Below the pieces are notes generated by a model that made no database searches, was not told the origin of the DNA, and was given only the letters and a program-made list of their open reading frames with translations. The position numbers and the translations under genes are program-made. A stretch of DNA of 64,000 bases from an uncultured bacterium (lineage in GTDB: Bacteria; Elusimicrobiota; Elusimicrobia; Elusimicrobiales; Elusimicrobiaceae): positions 228,256 through 292,255 of the forward strand of contig CASFFX010000006.1 in the NCBI GenBank assembly GCA_949294085.1. Reading direction: 5' to 3'. Within the stretch, counting starts at the first letter, position 1. Every line of letters begins with the position of its first letter. Below, one piece after another: positions 7,340 to 17,593 of the stretch.

Positions 7340-8896
7340 ATGAAAGTACTCCATACCGATTGTTTAGTCATAGGCAGCGGCATTGCCGGCTGCGTATATG
7401 CACACCAAGCCGCCAAAAAAGGCCTCAAAACCATGCTTTTGTGCTGCGGCGAAATGCCCCAAGCCAATAGCGACTTGGCCCAAGGGGGCATTGTGTACGA
7501 ACCCCACTTGAATATGGACGACCTGCTGGCCGACGTAAAAATGGCAACGGCCGGCATGTGCAATGCTGCCGCCGTGAAGGAACTTTCCGCGGCTGGGTGC
7601 AAAGCGGTGCAGGAAGTTTTTTTAACGGATTTGTCCGTCAATTTTGACCGGGACGAGCACCATAACCTGCGCTTTACGCGCGAAGGCGCCCACCGCAAAA
7701 ACCGCATTATCTATTCCAAAGACACCACCGGCCATGCGATGCTTAGCGCCATACAGGCCGCCGTCCGCAAAAACCCGCTGATTACGATTAAAGAATTCTC
7801 TTCGGCTATTGATTTGCTGACCCTTTCCCACAGCTCGCCCGACCTGATGGACCGCTACTATCCGCTGACGGTATTTGGCGCGTACGTGCTGGATAATAAA
7901 ACCGGCGAAGTGTACGCCATTACCGCCAAAAAAACCGTTTTGGCCACCGGCGGCGTGGGGCAAGTCTATCGCCATACAACCAATGCCGAACACGCCTACG
8001 GCCACGGGGTGGCCATGGCGTACCGGGTGGGGGCCCGTGTGATGAATATGGAGTTTGTCCAATTCCACCCGACGGTATTTGCCAAAGGGAAAAGCTTCCT
8101 GCTCTCCGAGGCGCTGCGCGGCGAAGGCGCTATTTTGCGCAATTGCAACGGCGAGGCTTTTATGCCCAAATACCACCCCTTGAAAGATTTAGCTCCGCGC
8201 GACATCGTGGCGCGCGCCATTGAAGAAGAACGTCTGAAAACGTCGCACGACTGCGTGTACTTGGACATTACCGCCAACCCGGCGGAAGAAACCAAGGAAC
8301 GCTTCCCGGCCATTTACAAAAAATGCCTGGAAGAAGGCTTTGATATGACCAAAGTGCCCGTGCCGGTGGTGCCGGCGGCGCACTATTTCTGCGGCGGCGT
8401 ATATGCCACCCCGCAGGGACGCACCAACATCGTCAACTTAAACGCCATTGGCGAAACGGCCTGCACCGGTTACCACGGGGCGAACCGCTTGGCCAGCACT
8501 TCGTTGCTGGAGGCGGTGGCCATGGGCTATCTGTGCGCCGAAGCCGACGCAAAAGACATCGCGGAAGGTTCCTTCCATATTCCGGAGCCCAAGCCGTGGG
8601 TGGTGCCGGAAGAAAAGCCGGATTTGAACTTGATCAAACAGGATTTGGCCACCCTGCGCAATACGATGTGGAATTATGTGGGGTTAATCCGCAGCCAAAA
8701 ACACTTGGACCGTGCGGAGAAAATCCTGCGGCATTTGCACAACGAAATTGACGCTTTTTACAAAGGGGCGGCGCTGTGCCAGGAACTCTTGGACCTGCGC
8801 AACGGAACCCAAACGGCGCTGTTAATCACCTACGCGGCACTGAAGAACCGCCACTCGGTGGGATGCCACTATTTGTCGGACGAGAAAAAAGCGTAA
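7340..8896 (+). CDS. nadB: L-aspartate oxidase
   Basis: A 518-residue FAD enzyme that oxidises L-aspartate to iminoaspartate, the first step of de novo NAD synthesis. The FAD-binding GSGIAGCVYA motif starts near residue 10 and NSDLAQGGI is the family's conserved segment. FHPTVF, GAILRN, APRDIVARAI and HYFCGGV (substrate and capping-domain motifs) distinguish it from fumarate reductase flavoproteins in context. Length is usual for NadB. The start at 7340 is preferred over an ATG at 7295 because similarity begins at MKVLHTDCLVIG and the -10 box lies between them. nadA and nadC are not in the window; nadE is at 45.4 kb. Confidence 0.92.
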   Translation: MKVLHTDCLVIGSGIAGCVYAHQAAKKGLKTMLLCCGEMPQANSDLAQGGIVYEPHLNMDDLLADVKMATAGMCNAAAVKELSAAGCKAVQEVFLTDLSVNFDRDEHHNLRFTREGAHRKNRIIYSKDTTGHAMLSAIQAAVRKNPLITIKEFSSAIDLLTLSHSSPDLMDRYYPLTVFGAYVLDNKTGEVYAITAKKTVLATGGVGQVYRHTTNAEHAYGHGVAMAYRVGARVMNMEFVQFHPTVFAKGKSFLLSEALRGEGAILRNCNGEAFMPKYHPLKDLAPRDIVARAIEEERLKTSHDCVYLDITANPAEETKERFPAIYKKCLEEGFDMTKVPVPVVPAAHYFCGGVYATPQGRTNIVNLNAIGETACTGYHGANRLASTSLLEAVAMGYLCAEADAKDIAEGSFHIPEPKPWVVPEEKPDLNLIKQDLATLRNTMWNYVGLIRSQKHLDRAEKILRHLHNEIDAFYKGAALCQELLDLRNGTQTALLITYAALKNRHSVGCHYLSDEKKA

Positions 8897-8911
8897 TTAC
8901 ACGCACCATAC

Positions 8912-8945
8912 AAAACGCCGGGGCAAAGCCTCGGCGTTTTTTTTT
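8912..8945 (+). terminator. Terminator of nadB
   Basis: AAAACGCCG with CGGCGTTTT plus two inner G-C pairs, followed by a long T run. Confidence 0.88.
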
Positions 8946-9015
8946 CGCCCGAAAAACGGACCCCCGCGCGGGAAGGTTGCTTTTTGCGTACAGGCCGTTG
9001 GGCGCAAAGTTACTT

Positions 9016-9047
9016 AAAAAATCCCCGGGGAAAACCCGGGGATTTTT

Positions 9048-9048
<1 letters not shown>
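9016..9048. terminator. Terminator of pyrG, near-symmetric
   Basis: AATCCCCGGG with CCCGGGGATT around a short loop, flanked by A and T runs so it could work on both strands. It abuts the pyrG stop codon. Confidence 0.85.
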
Positions 9049-10676
<1,628 letters not shown>

Positions 10677-10683
10677 TTACCCT

Positions 10684-10719
10684 AAAAAAGAGGAGCTCCC
10701 GCCGAAGCGGGAGCTCTTC
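10684..10719 (-). terminator. Terminator of the kdsB operon
   Basis: A 13-bp stem (10690-10702 with 10707-10719, one G-T pair), loop CGAA, then TTTTTT on the minus strand. Confidence 0.88.
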
Positions 10720-10720
10720 G

Positions 10721-11461
10721 TTAATGATGTTCTTTGGAATACTTTTCGGCGGCTTCCAAGTCGGCCGCGGTGTCAATGGCGGGGCCGGTGGGGTGGGTTT
10801 CCACGCATTTGATGGTTAACCCTTCTTCCAGCGCGCGCAGCTGTTCCAGCCGCTCCAGCTGCTCCAGCGGGCTGGGCGGCAGCGCTACAAAGCGCGCCAG
10901 CGCTTCGCGGCGGTAGCCGTAAATGCCGCAATGCTGCCAATAGGGGGCCTTTTTGTTTTCTTCGGTCAGTTCGCGTTTGTAAGGCACGCGCGAACGCGAA
11001 AAATACAGGGCGCGCCCGTCTTTGGCAATGACGGCTTTTACGCAGTTGGGATTGTCAATTTTCGCGTCGTCCAACGTAGCAAAGACGGCGGTGGCAATAT
11101 CGCACGAGGGGTCGCTTTTGAGCAGTTCCGCCACCGCTTTTACGGTTTCCGTACTGATAAAAGGTTCGTCCCCCTGGACGTTAATAATAAATTGTTCCGG
11201 ACGGTTTTGGGCCGCTTCAAAAATGCGGTCCGTGCCGCTTTGGCACGATTCGCTGGTCAGCACCGCCTGCGCGCCAAATTTGGCCACGGCTTCCACCACC
11301 AGCGGCGATTCGGTGGCGATAATCACATCGCCTAGGCCGGTGCGCTTGCACGCTTCGTACACGTGCTGGATGACGGGTTTCCCGTTCAAATCTTTCAGAA
11401 TTTTACCCGGCAGGCGGGACGACCCGTACCGCGCGGGAATCGCAATTAAAATATCACTCAC
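10721..11461 (-). CDS. kdsB: 3-deoxy-manno-octulosonate cytidylyltransferase
   Basis: A 246-residue enzyme activating Kdo with CTP to CMP-Kdo, the donor for the lipopolysaccharide inner core. The family N-terminus IPARYGSSRLPGK (residues 7-19) and the NVQGDEPF motif (near residue 93) are present; length is normal. The start overlaps the heptose-kinase stop by 4 bases (ATGA), so the two are translationally coupled. It is the last gene of the leftward lipid A/heptose operon. Confidence 0.95.
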   Translation of the reverse strand: MSDILIAIPARYGSSRLPGKILKDLNGKPVIQHVYEACKRTGLGDVIIATESPLVVEAVAKFGAQAVLTSESCQSGTDRIFEAAQNRPEQFIINVQGDEPFISTETVKAVAELLKSDPSCDIATAVFATLDDAKIDNPNCVKAVIAKDGRALYFSRSRVPYKRELTEENKKAPYWQHCGIYGYRREALARFVALPPSPLEQLERLEQLRALEEGLTIKCVETHPTGPAIDTAADLEAAEKYSKEHH

Positions 11462-12447
11462 GGCAAAACTCCTTCCACCTCTTCGCGGGTGGCTGTGGCG
11501 GTGCCGGATTTTTCTACTACGATTCCGGCCGCATAGTTGGAAAGTACCGCCGCTTCCTGCAGCGTGGCACCCGAAGCCAGCGCCAGCGTCAGTACGGAAA
11601 TTACCGTATCGCCTGCGCCGGTAACGTCGTACACTTCCCGCGCCGTGGCTTTGACCGTGATGGGCTTGGAAACTCCTTTTTCAAACAAGCTCATCCCGTC
11701 CGCCCCGCGCGTAATTAAGATAGAGTCGGCGTCCAGCATTTTCAAAATTTTATTGCCCAGCGCCTCAATGGCTTCTTCGCCGGGTTTGGGGGATTCGCCC
11801 ACGCCTTCCCAGGCTTCCTTGGTGTTGGGCGTCATGCACGTAATGTTTTTGTATTTTTTGAAATTGTCAATTTTGGGGTCCACGCACACGGGAATCTTGT
11901 GTTTGCGGCACGTTTCAATGATGGTTTGGATGTTATGGTCGCTCAGCATCCCTTTTCCATAATCGGAAAGGATGACCCCTTTGGCCGTTTTTACAGCCAG
12001 TTCAAAGCTTTTCATGCACAGGGTGGAAACCGAGGGCGAAATGGCTTTTTTGCTTTCGCGGTCAAAACGGACGATTTGCTGCTGTTCCGCCATCACGCGG
12101 ATTTTTTGGGTGGTAGGGCGGTCCGGGTCTTCGGCCACGCCGTAGATGTTTACGTGGCGGTCGCGCAGGAACCCTTTGAGCATTTCGCCGCCCAAATCCT
12201 GCCCCACAACGGAAATCATCACCGGCCGTGCGCCCAGCGCCGCCAGGTTTACGGCCACGTTGCCCGCGCCGCCGGCTACGAAAAATTCTTTTTTCACGTC
12301 CACCACCGGCACCGGCGCTTCCGGCGAAATGCGGCTGACCGTCCCTTTGATGAAATGGTCCAGCATAATATCGCCCACGACGATAATTTCCTGCCCTTCA
12401 AAGTGTTTCAAAATCTCTTTCAAACGTTTGGTCGGTATAGAATGCAT
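11458..12447 (-). CDS. rfaE1: D-glycero-beta-D-manno-heptose-7-phosphate kinase (HldE kinase half)
   Basis: A 329-residue PfkB-fold kinase that phosphorylates heptose-7-phosphate at C1 on the way to ADP-heptose. GGAGNVAVNLAALG (near 55-70) and the anion-hole/catalytic motif DVTGAGDTVISVL (near 275-287) are present. Only the kinase domain is encoded; the adenylyltransferase half found in E. coli HldE is absent, so that activity must lie elsewhere. The substrate follows from the neighbours gmhB and kdsB as much as from the protein. TATAAT and a GCAGGAG site lie upstream. Confidence 0.9.
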   Translation of the reverse strand: MHSIPTKRLKEILKHFEGQEIIVVGDIMLDHFIKGTVSRISPEAPVPVVDVKKEFFVAGGAGNVAVNLAALGARPVMISVVGQDLGGEMLKGFLRDRHVNIYGVAEDPDRPTTQKIRVMAEQQQIVRFDRESKKAISPSVSTLCMKSFELAVKTAKGVILSDYGKGMLSDHNIQTIIETCRKHKIPVCVDPKIDNFKKYKNITCMTPNTKEAWEGVGESPKPGEEAIEALGNKILKMLDADSILITRGADGMSLFEKGVSKPITVKATAREVYDVTGAGDTVISVLTLALASGATLQEAAVLSNYAAGIVVEKSGTATATREEVEGVLP

Positions 12448-12482
12448 AGTTTCTCCTGCAGTATTATTACACCATTATATCT

Positions 12483-13577
12483 TTAATTTCGTTTGTATTC
12501 CAGTAGCTCGGCCGACACACTGCCAATAAACACTTCCGCCTTCATTTTAACGGGCATTTTATAGGCGTCGTCCGTCAGCCACACTTTTAGGCTTTTGCCT
12601 TTGCTTACAAAAATTCCTTCGCCCCGGAACTGCGGTTCCACCACCACGCAGTCAAATTCGCCGGCGTCGGTTTTAATCGTTTCTTTCCCCAACACTTTCA
12701 CAATCAGCGGGTATTGGTGTTCGCGGTTGATGATGTCAAACACGATGTCTTGGCCGGGCTCCAATTTTTGCGCCCGCACAAAATACAGCGACGACAGCAT
12801 ATCCAGCACCTTCATAGGCAGCTCGCCCGATATAATGCGCGGTTCTTCTTTCTTTTGTATTTCGCCGTAAAACAGCTGGCGCGGATAGTCAAAAATCAGC
12901 CACTCGTCGCGTTTGTATCCGCCTTCGCGCACGCTTTGCAGGTAGCCCAGGGAATAAAAGGTTTCGGCGTCCAGCCAGGAATAGTTTACGTCGCGCACTT
13001 TGAAGAATGCGTCAATCACCGTGGCGGAAAAAGCCGTCGTTTGCAACAGGTAGGCCGGCCGGCCGTTGACGGTGGTCAGCCCGCGGTTTTTGATGTAGGC
13101 CGTCCCGGCTTTGATAAAAGAGTAGTAAATGCCATACTTTAATTCTTCGCCGCTCCAGGGGGCGCTGGTCGGTTGGGAAGAAACGGGTTCGTACGCCATG
13201 GGGCTTAGGCGGCGCCCGTCCAAGGGAATAAGGTCTTCGCCTTCAAAAGACGCCTCGTCCGCCGGGGGGACGTGGAGCGTTTGGCCTTCGCGGGCCGCTT
13301 GCACCAATTCTTGGGGCGTGGGGCCTTGCGGTGCGGGCGCGGCATTGACCGCGGAAACGGTCTGCGTTTTAGCGGAACTAGGCTGGGAGACCGCTTGGGA
13401 AGGCGCGGCGGAGGGGGAAACAGCGGCCGGCGCTTGCGGCGCAGCAAACTCCGGCGTAGGAACTTGCTCTTGCGGCGCAGGCAGCTCCTGCTGGGCGGAA
13501 ACCGTCTGCCGGTGGGCCGCACAGGCCGCCAGGCAAACGCCGCACAAAAAAACTGCCACCGCGAGCTTAAGCTTCAT
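12483..13577 (-). CDS. DUF3108-domain lipoprotein
   Basis: A 364-residue predicted lipoprotein. The signal MKLKLAVAVFLCGVCLAAC ends in lipobox LAAC with Cys19 as the modified residue. Residues about 20-140 are Ala/Pro/Gln/Ser-rich and probably disordered. The C-terminal 220 residues match the DUF3108 pattern (YGIYYSFIKAGTAYI, a KVRDVNYSWLDAETF block, FDCVVVEPQFRGEG, KVWLTDDAYKMPVKMKAE). Function of the domain is not established; related proteins are periplasmic and envelope-associated. The start at 13577 is chosen for the signal peptide. The gene begins inside the end of gmhB (11-base overlap), placing it in the lipid A/heptose operon. Confidence 0.85.
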   Translation of the reverse strand: MKLKLAVAVFLCGVCLAACAAHRQTVSAQQELPAPQEQVPTPEFAAPQAPAAVSPSAAPSQAVSQPSSAKTQTVSAVNAAPAPQGPTPQELVQAAREGQTLHVPPADEASFEGEDLIPLDGRRLSPMAYEPVSSQPTSAPWSGEELKYGIYYSFIKAGTAYIKNRGLTTVNGRPAYLLQTTAFSATVIDAFFKVRDVNYSWLDAETFYSLGYLQSVREGGYKRDEWLIFDYPRQLFYGEIQKKEEPRIISGELPMKVLDMLSSLYFVRAQKLEPGQDIVFDIINREHQYPLIVKVLGKETIKTDAGEFDCVVVEPQFRGEGIFVSKGKSLKVWLTDDAYKMPVKMKAEVFIGSVSAELLEYKRN

Positions 13578-14124
13578 GGGCGGCTCCGCTGTCTTTTGCG
13601 ATAAAACGCGCCGCATTCAGCAGGTTGGATGCTATTTTTTCGGGCTGCATATCGGGATATTTTTTGAGATGAATTTTGCCGTTGGCGGTAGTAACCAGGA
13701 CGGATTTGAACCCCAGCGCGTGGCCGAATTCCACGTCGGCCTTTTTGTCGCCAATCATATACGATTGGGCGGGATTGATGTGATATTTGCGGATTAATTT
13801 CAGCCCCAGTTCGGGTTTGGGTTTGCGGCAATTGCAATTTTGTTCGGGGGCGTGCGGACAGAAAACGATTTCTTCTATGACGGCCGGTTTTAGCAGTTTT
13901 AACAGGCGGGCGTGAACGGCATGGACTTCTTTTTCGGTAAAATAGCCGCGCCCGATGCCGGACTGATTGGAAACGATGAATAACTTAAAACCGCATTTTT
14001 TGAGCAGCTTAAACGCGGCCGCCGCGCTTTGGTAGGGCTTCACCTTGGCCGGATCGCTGAGGTAAGTGCCCGGTTTTTCGTGGATGACGGTGCCGTCCCG
14101 GTCCAAAAACACGGCTTTGATCAT
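13567..14124 (-). CDS. gmhB: D-glycero-D-manno-heptose 1,7-bisphosphate 7-phosphatase
   Basis: A 185-residue HAD phosphatase removing the 7-phosphate of heptose bisphosphate in ADP-heptose synthesis. The nucleophile motif FLDRDGT has Asp8 and Asp10. SNQSGIGRG is motif II. The Cys/His zinc-binding loop CPHAPEQNCNCRKPKP is diagnostic of the GmhB/HisB-N subgroup. MIGDKKADVEFG is the metal-binding motif IV. The start overlaps the acyltransferase stop (ATGA). A longer in-frame extension exists upstream but lies in the acyltransferase gene and is rejected. Confidence 0.93.
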   Translation of the reverse strand: MIKAVFLDRDGTVIHEKPGTYLSDPAKVKPYQSAAAAFKLLKKCGFKLFIVSNQSGIGRGYFTEKEVHAVHARLLKLLKPAVIEEIVFCPHAPEQNCNCRKPKPELGLKLIRKYHINPAQSYMIGDKKADVEFGHALGFKSVLVTTANGKIHLKKYPDMQPEKIASNLLNAARFIAKDSGAAHEA

Positions 14125-15065
14125 ACGCGTTCCTCCGGGTGTTGCTTCAGATAGGCCTCGCCTTCGGCTTCGCGTTTCCAGCGGTTGTGCGCCCACAGCC
14201 AGGAAGCCGGATTTTGGCGCAGCCAATCTTCGTAATACCCTACGAGGGTTTTGGTAAATTTGCGGACGTTGTCCATGCTGTATTCTTTGGGGGGGAGAAC
14301 CGGGTCCATCACTTCGGAAACGATTGTGCCGTCCTTCTCTCTCCACACGCGCACCGGGAACACCGGCACCTGCATTTTGATAGACAACAGCGCCGTAATG
14401 GGCGAAAACGCCGCCATCCGGCCCATAAAAGGAATCCACACTTCGCTGGAGCCGGCGTTTTGGTCAATCAAAATGCCCAGCATTTTTTTCTTTTTCAGCC
14501 AGCGCATACAGGCAAAAAAGGGTTTGTCCTCATAGTTGCTGTAAAAGGTTCTTCCGGTAAAAATATTGCGCAGGCGGTTGGTTTCCTCGTCCACATACGG
14601 GTTGTCCACACGCTGGGCCAGCACGGCTTTGTCCACCCCGTACACCGCCCCCGCCAGGCCAAAGGCTTCCCAGTTGGTAAAGTGCCCAATGTGGATAATG
14701 CCGCCCGTATGGTTTTGGGCGTTGAGCATTTTTTCCGCGCCGATAATGCGGCAATGTTTTTTGAATTCTTCGGGGGACATGCGGGTCAGTTTGATAAATT
14801 CCGCCAAGATGCCGCCCATGTTGCGCCAGGATTCCAACGCCACGTCATGGGCTTGGGAGGGGCTCATGTCCGGGAAAGCGCGGCGGATGTCATAGACCGA
14901 GCGGTTGAAGCGTTTTTTCATCACAAAACGCACCGCACCGGTGGCTTTGCGCCCCAGCCAAACGGCTGTTTGATAGGGGAGAAGCCCAAACAGCGCACAA
15001 AAAATTTTGAGCGCCGCGTATTGAATAAAATGCAAAGGGGTTTTTTTGAAGCGGTCATTTGCCAT
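14121..15065 (-). CDS. Lipid A late acyltransferase (LpxL/HtrB family)
   Basis: A 314-residue membrane-associated acyltransferase that adds a secondary acyl chain to lipid A or its Kdo-containing precursor. The H-x4-E motif (GHFTNWE) matches the H(x)4(D/E) catalytic dyad. An N-terminal hydrophobic segment (FIQYAALKIFCALFGLL) anchors it. ILIDQNAGSSEVWIPFMG and ASWLWAHNRWKR are typical of the family. First gene of the leftward acyltransferase-gmhB-DUF3108-heptose kinase-kdsB operon. Acyl chain and position cannot be told from sequence. A TATAAT box lies 8 bases before the start. Confidence 0.9.
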   Translation of the reverse strand: MANDRFKKTPLHFIQYAALKIFCALFGLLPYQTAVWLGRKATGAVRFVMKKRFNRSVYDIRRAFPDMSPSQAHDVALESWRNMGGILAEFIKLTRMSPEEFKKHCRIIGAEKMLNAQNHTGGIIHIGHFTNWEAFGLAGAVYGVDKAVLAQRVDNPYVDEETNRLRNIFTGRTFYSNYEDKPFFACMRWLKKKKMLGILIDQNAGSSEVWIPFMGRMAAFSPITALLSIKMQVPVFPVRVWREKDGTIVSEVMDPVLPPKEYSMDNVRKFTKTLVGYYEDWLRQNPASWLWAHNRWKREAEGEAYLKQHPEERV

Positions 15066-15073
15066 ATATTCCT

Positions 15074-15079
15074 ATTATA
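15074..15079 (-). promoter_or_regulatory. -10 element just upstream of the lipid A acyltransferase
   Basis: Leftward TATAAT, 8 bases before the ATG. Confidence 0.55.
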
Positions 15080-15160
15080 GCAAGTTTTGGCTTTCCGCCC
15101 ACCCGGTTTTGAAAGTGCGCGGGAAATGGTAAAATATAAAAAACAGTTTTTGAGGAGTTT

Positions 15161-16264
15161 ATGGATTTATTAAAGCTAAAAGAAAAATTGGAAGAAACTT
15201 CGTTGGGCCGCGGGTTTTTGCTGGCTGCTTCTAAAATTTATGAATTGGGCGCCTGGCTGGACCGCGTGTCCTACGAAAACGGTTGGAAAACTTCCAAAAG
15301 CGTCAATTCCCGCGTGGTGTGCATTGGCAACATTACGGCGGGCGGCACCGGCAAAACGACGGCCGTCCTGCTGGCGGCCACCACGCTGGCCCAAGAAGGC
15401 ATACGCGTGGCCATTGTGTCGCGCGGGTACAAACGCCAGGAAAAAACGGACGGACCGGTAGTCCTCTTTGACAATCCGGACGCCGATTGGCGCTCCGCCG
15501 GCGACGAACCTTTTATGATGAGCCGCGTGCTCAGCCAGTATAAAGTGCCTATCGTCATCTGCCCGGATCGGGCCGCGGCCGCCACCGAAGCGCTGCGCCG
15601 CTTTAAGAGCCAAATTATCCTGCTGGACGACGGCCTGCAGCACCATCGCCTGCGCCGCGACGCCAACATTATTTTGGTGGACGCCCAAAACCCCTTTGGC
15701 AATAAGCATTTGCTGCCGTATGGCATTTTGCGCGAACCGATGAGCGCGCTGAAGCGGGCCTCGCTGGTGGTGCTGACGCATTGCGACCAGGTTTCCGCCC
15801 GCCAGCTGGAGGACGTACGCGACCAAATCCGCCTGTATAACGATACGGTGGAAATTTTGGAAAGCGTGCACGAACCGGAATACTATTTTGATATTTGCAA
15901 GTCCCAAAAAGTGGATTTAAGCGCGGTAAAAGGGCCGGCGGCCTGCTTTTGCGCGCTGGGAAACCCCGAAACGTTTGAAAATACGCTGGAAAATTTGGGC
16001 TTGGAATTAAAACAAAAGTGGCGTTTTCCGGATCATCAGCACTATACCGAAGAAAACCTGCGCACTTTTGAGGAAACCCGCGGCGATTTGCCGTTGGTTA
16101 CCACGTTTAAGGATTTTGTTAAATTCCCCAACAACTGGCGCGATATTTTGACCCGGGAAGTGTATGTGCTGTCGGTCAATTTGAAAATCCGCGGCGGCGA
16201 AACGGAATTTAATAAATTTACGGACGTACTATATCCGAAATTTTCCAAAATTCACCACAAATAA
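15161..16264 (+). CDS. lpxK: Tetraacyldisaccharide 4'-kinase
   Basis: A 367-residue kinase phosphorylating the 4' position of lipid A disaccharide. The P-loop GNITAGGTGKTT (near residues 53-64), VAIVSRGYKR, the SAGDEPFMM segment and ILLDDGLQHHRLRRD are the usual LpxK motifs. An N-terminal hydrophobic stretch is weak. TAAAAT (15130-15135) and a GAGGAG ribosome site precede the ATG. It is divergent from the lipid A acyltransferase, so the two lipid A genes share a regulatory gap of 95 bases. A prepilin gene follows 9 bases after its stop. Confidence 0.94.
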   Translation: MDLLKLKEKLEETSLGRGFLLAASKIYELGAWLDRVSYENGWKTSKSVNSRVVCIGNITAGGTGKTTAVLLAATTLAQEGIRVAIVSRGYKRQEKTDGPVVLFDNPDADWRSAGDEPFMMSRVLSQYKVPIVICPDRAAAATEALRRFKSQIILLDDGLQHHRLRRDANIILVDAQNPFGNKHLLPYGILREPMSALKRASLVVLTHCDQVSARQLEDVRDQIRLYNDTVEILESVHEPEYYFDICKSQKVDLSAVKGPAACFCALGNPETFENTLENLGLELKQKWRFPDHQHYTEENLRTFEETRGDLPLVTTFKDFVKFPNNWRDILTREVYVLSVNLKIRGGETEFNKFTDVLYPKFSKIHHK

Positions 16265-16273
16265 GAAAACGCT

Positions 16274-16816
16274 ATGAACACGCAACGCGGAGCGGGTTTT
16301 ACGCTGATAGAGCTCCTGGTGGTGGTGCTGATTATCGGCATATTGGCAGCGGTGGCGCTGCCGCAGTACACCAAAGCGGTGGAAAAATCCCGCGCGGCCC
16401 AAGCGCTGAGCACGCTTAAGTCCGTCGGCCAAGCGGGCGACGTGGCCCACTTTGCCAGCGGCTCCTATCCCACCGAGTTTGACGAAATGGACGTAGCTTT
16501 GGATTGGACGGGAAACACCCCCTGGTACACCGGCGCCACCGATACGCGCTCCAACGGGGACTGGTCCCTGCAAATCATCAGCGAAGGGTCCACAAGCGGC
16601 ATCTACATGGGCCGTTTGAGCGGCGAATACCAAGGCGGCGGATTTGCGTGGTTTACCCTCAATGGCTACGGGTTGGACAATTCTAAAATTTATTGTTTGG
16701 AAAGGCTGACCACGGGCGTAACATTTGGCAAAAACCAGGGTGATTACTGCACCAAATTGTTCCAAGCGTCTTTTGTCAAAAAGGCAGGCGGCGTAAACGT
16801 ATTCAAAATGCCGTAA
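16274..16816 (+). CDS. Type IV prepilin-like protein
   Basis: A 180-residue prepilin with short leader MNTQRGAG and mature N-terminus FTLIELLVVVLIIGILAAVA, Glu+5 present. The next block, ALPQYTKAVEKSRAAQAL, is almost identical to that of the prepilin at 24512, in protein and in DNA. The globular part is Gly/Tyr-rich and carries two Cys residues (IYCLERL, DYCTKLF) that could form the C-terminal disulfide. It sits 9 bases after lpxK with no separate promoter visible, so it is likely co-transcribed with a lipid A gene. No terminator separates it from the convergent gene, whose stop is adjacent. Confidence 0.9.
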   Translation: MNTQRGAGFTLIELLVVVLIIGILAAVALPQYTKAVEKSRAAQALSTLKSVGQAGDVAHFASGSYPTEFDEMDVALDWTGNTPWYTGATDTRSNGDWSLQIISEGSTSGIYMGRLSGEYQGGGFAWFTLNGYGLDNSKIYCLERLTTGVTFGKNQGDYCTKLFQASFVKKAGGVNVFKMP

Positions 16817-17593
16817 TCAGCGGTGTTTCCACAACATATAGCGGGTTAAAAGTGGGTGCATGCCCGGTTGCAGGGTGCGGAAGAACAGGCTTTTCCCCGT
16901 CCGCGGATTGATCCCGTTTTGAAGTGTGATAAGAGGCAGGCTGAAGCCGTCCGGCAGCAAGCGGGCGGCTTTTTGTTCGTCCCAGTTTTTGGCGGGATAA
17001 AAGGCAAAGCCTTCCGCTTTTAAGCCCAGCTGGCGTTCGGTGCGAAAAAGCCCTTCCTGCAGTTGGGCGGCGGCTTGTTCGCCCGGCAGTTGGGTTACGT
17101 CCTGCCCCAGCGGGGCCAACGCGCCAAACGAAATCAGCCCGCTTTTCTTCAAATTTTTCAGCTCCGTTTCCGTCAGCAGGTTTTGCCACGGTTCCTCGTG
17201 CGGGTTTTGCCAGGCATTATAGCTGCCCGCCAGGGAAGGCGGCATAAAAAGCGCGGCGGGAATTTTGTATTTTTCCAAAACAGGGAAAATTTCGGAATAA
17301 AAATTTTGATATCCGCCCAAAAAAGCCAATAAAACCGGTTTGGACGGACGTTTGGCCCCCGGCTGCAGCGTGCCCAGCGGTACGGGCGTAAAACCGTGCC
17401 GGCGCAAGAACTGCACTTGCTTTTCAAAGCGCTGGGCCGAAATCCAAGACGTTTTGAACCGGGAAGTTTTGGGGGGGATCCCCGCTTTTTCGTACGCCAG
17501 CACCAACAGCGCATGCGGGCGGCGGCGCAGGATAAAGTATCCGCCAATTCCTGCCAACACAACAACCAAAGCAGTCAATAAGTAAAGGGTCAT
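16817..17593 (-). CDS. Polysaccharide deacetylase-like protein, catalytic residues lost
   Basis: A 258-residue protein with an N-terminal membrane segment (YLLTALVVVLAGIGGYFI) and the NodB fold order of its upstream neighbour. Aligned to that neighbour, the metal/catalytic motif TFDDGYEDNY is replaced by AFLGGYQNFY, and SHSCSH by ALAPLG. Both the catalytic/metal Asp and the two metal-binding His are therefore missing. It is probably an inactive paralogue acting as a partner, scaffold or sugar-binding protein for the active enzyme. It begins one base inside the stop of the active gene (TAATG coupling), which supports a joint role. Confidence 0.75.
   Translation of the reverse strand: MTLYLLTALVVVLAGIGGYFILRRRPHALLVLAYEKAGIPPKTSRFKTSWISAQRFEKQVQFLRRHGFTPVPLGTLQPGAKRPSKPVLLAFLGGYQNFYSEIFPVLEKYKIPAALFMPPSLAGSYNAWQNPHEEPWQNLLTETELKNLKKSGLISFGALAPLGQDVTQLPGEQAAAQLQEGLFRTERQLGLKAEGFAFYPAKNWDEQKAARLLPDGFSLPLITLQNGINPRTGKSLFFRTLQPGMHPLLTRYMLWKHR

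Noticed and set aside
13567..14439. Longer GmhB reading frame starting at 14439
   Set aside because: The first 105 codons lie inside the acyltransferase gene and lack similarity; the HAD motif begins right after the ATG at 14124.
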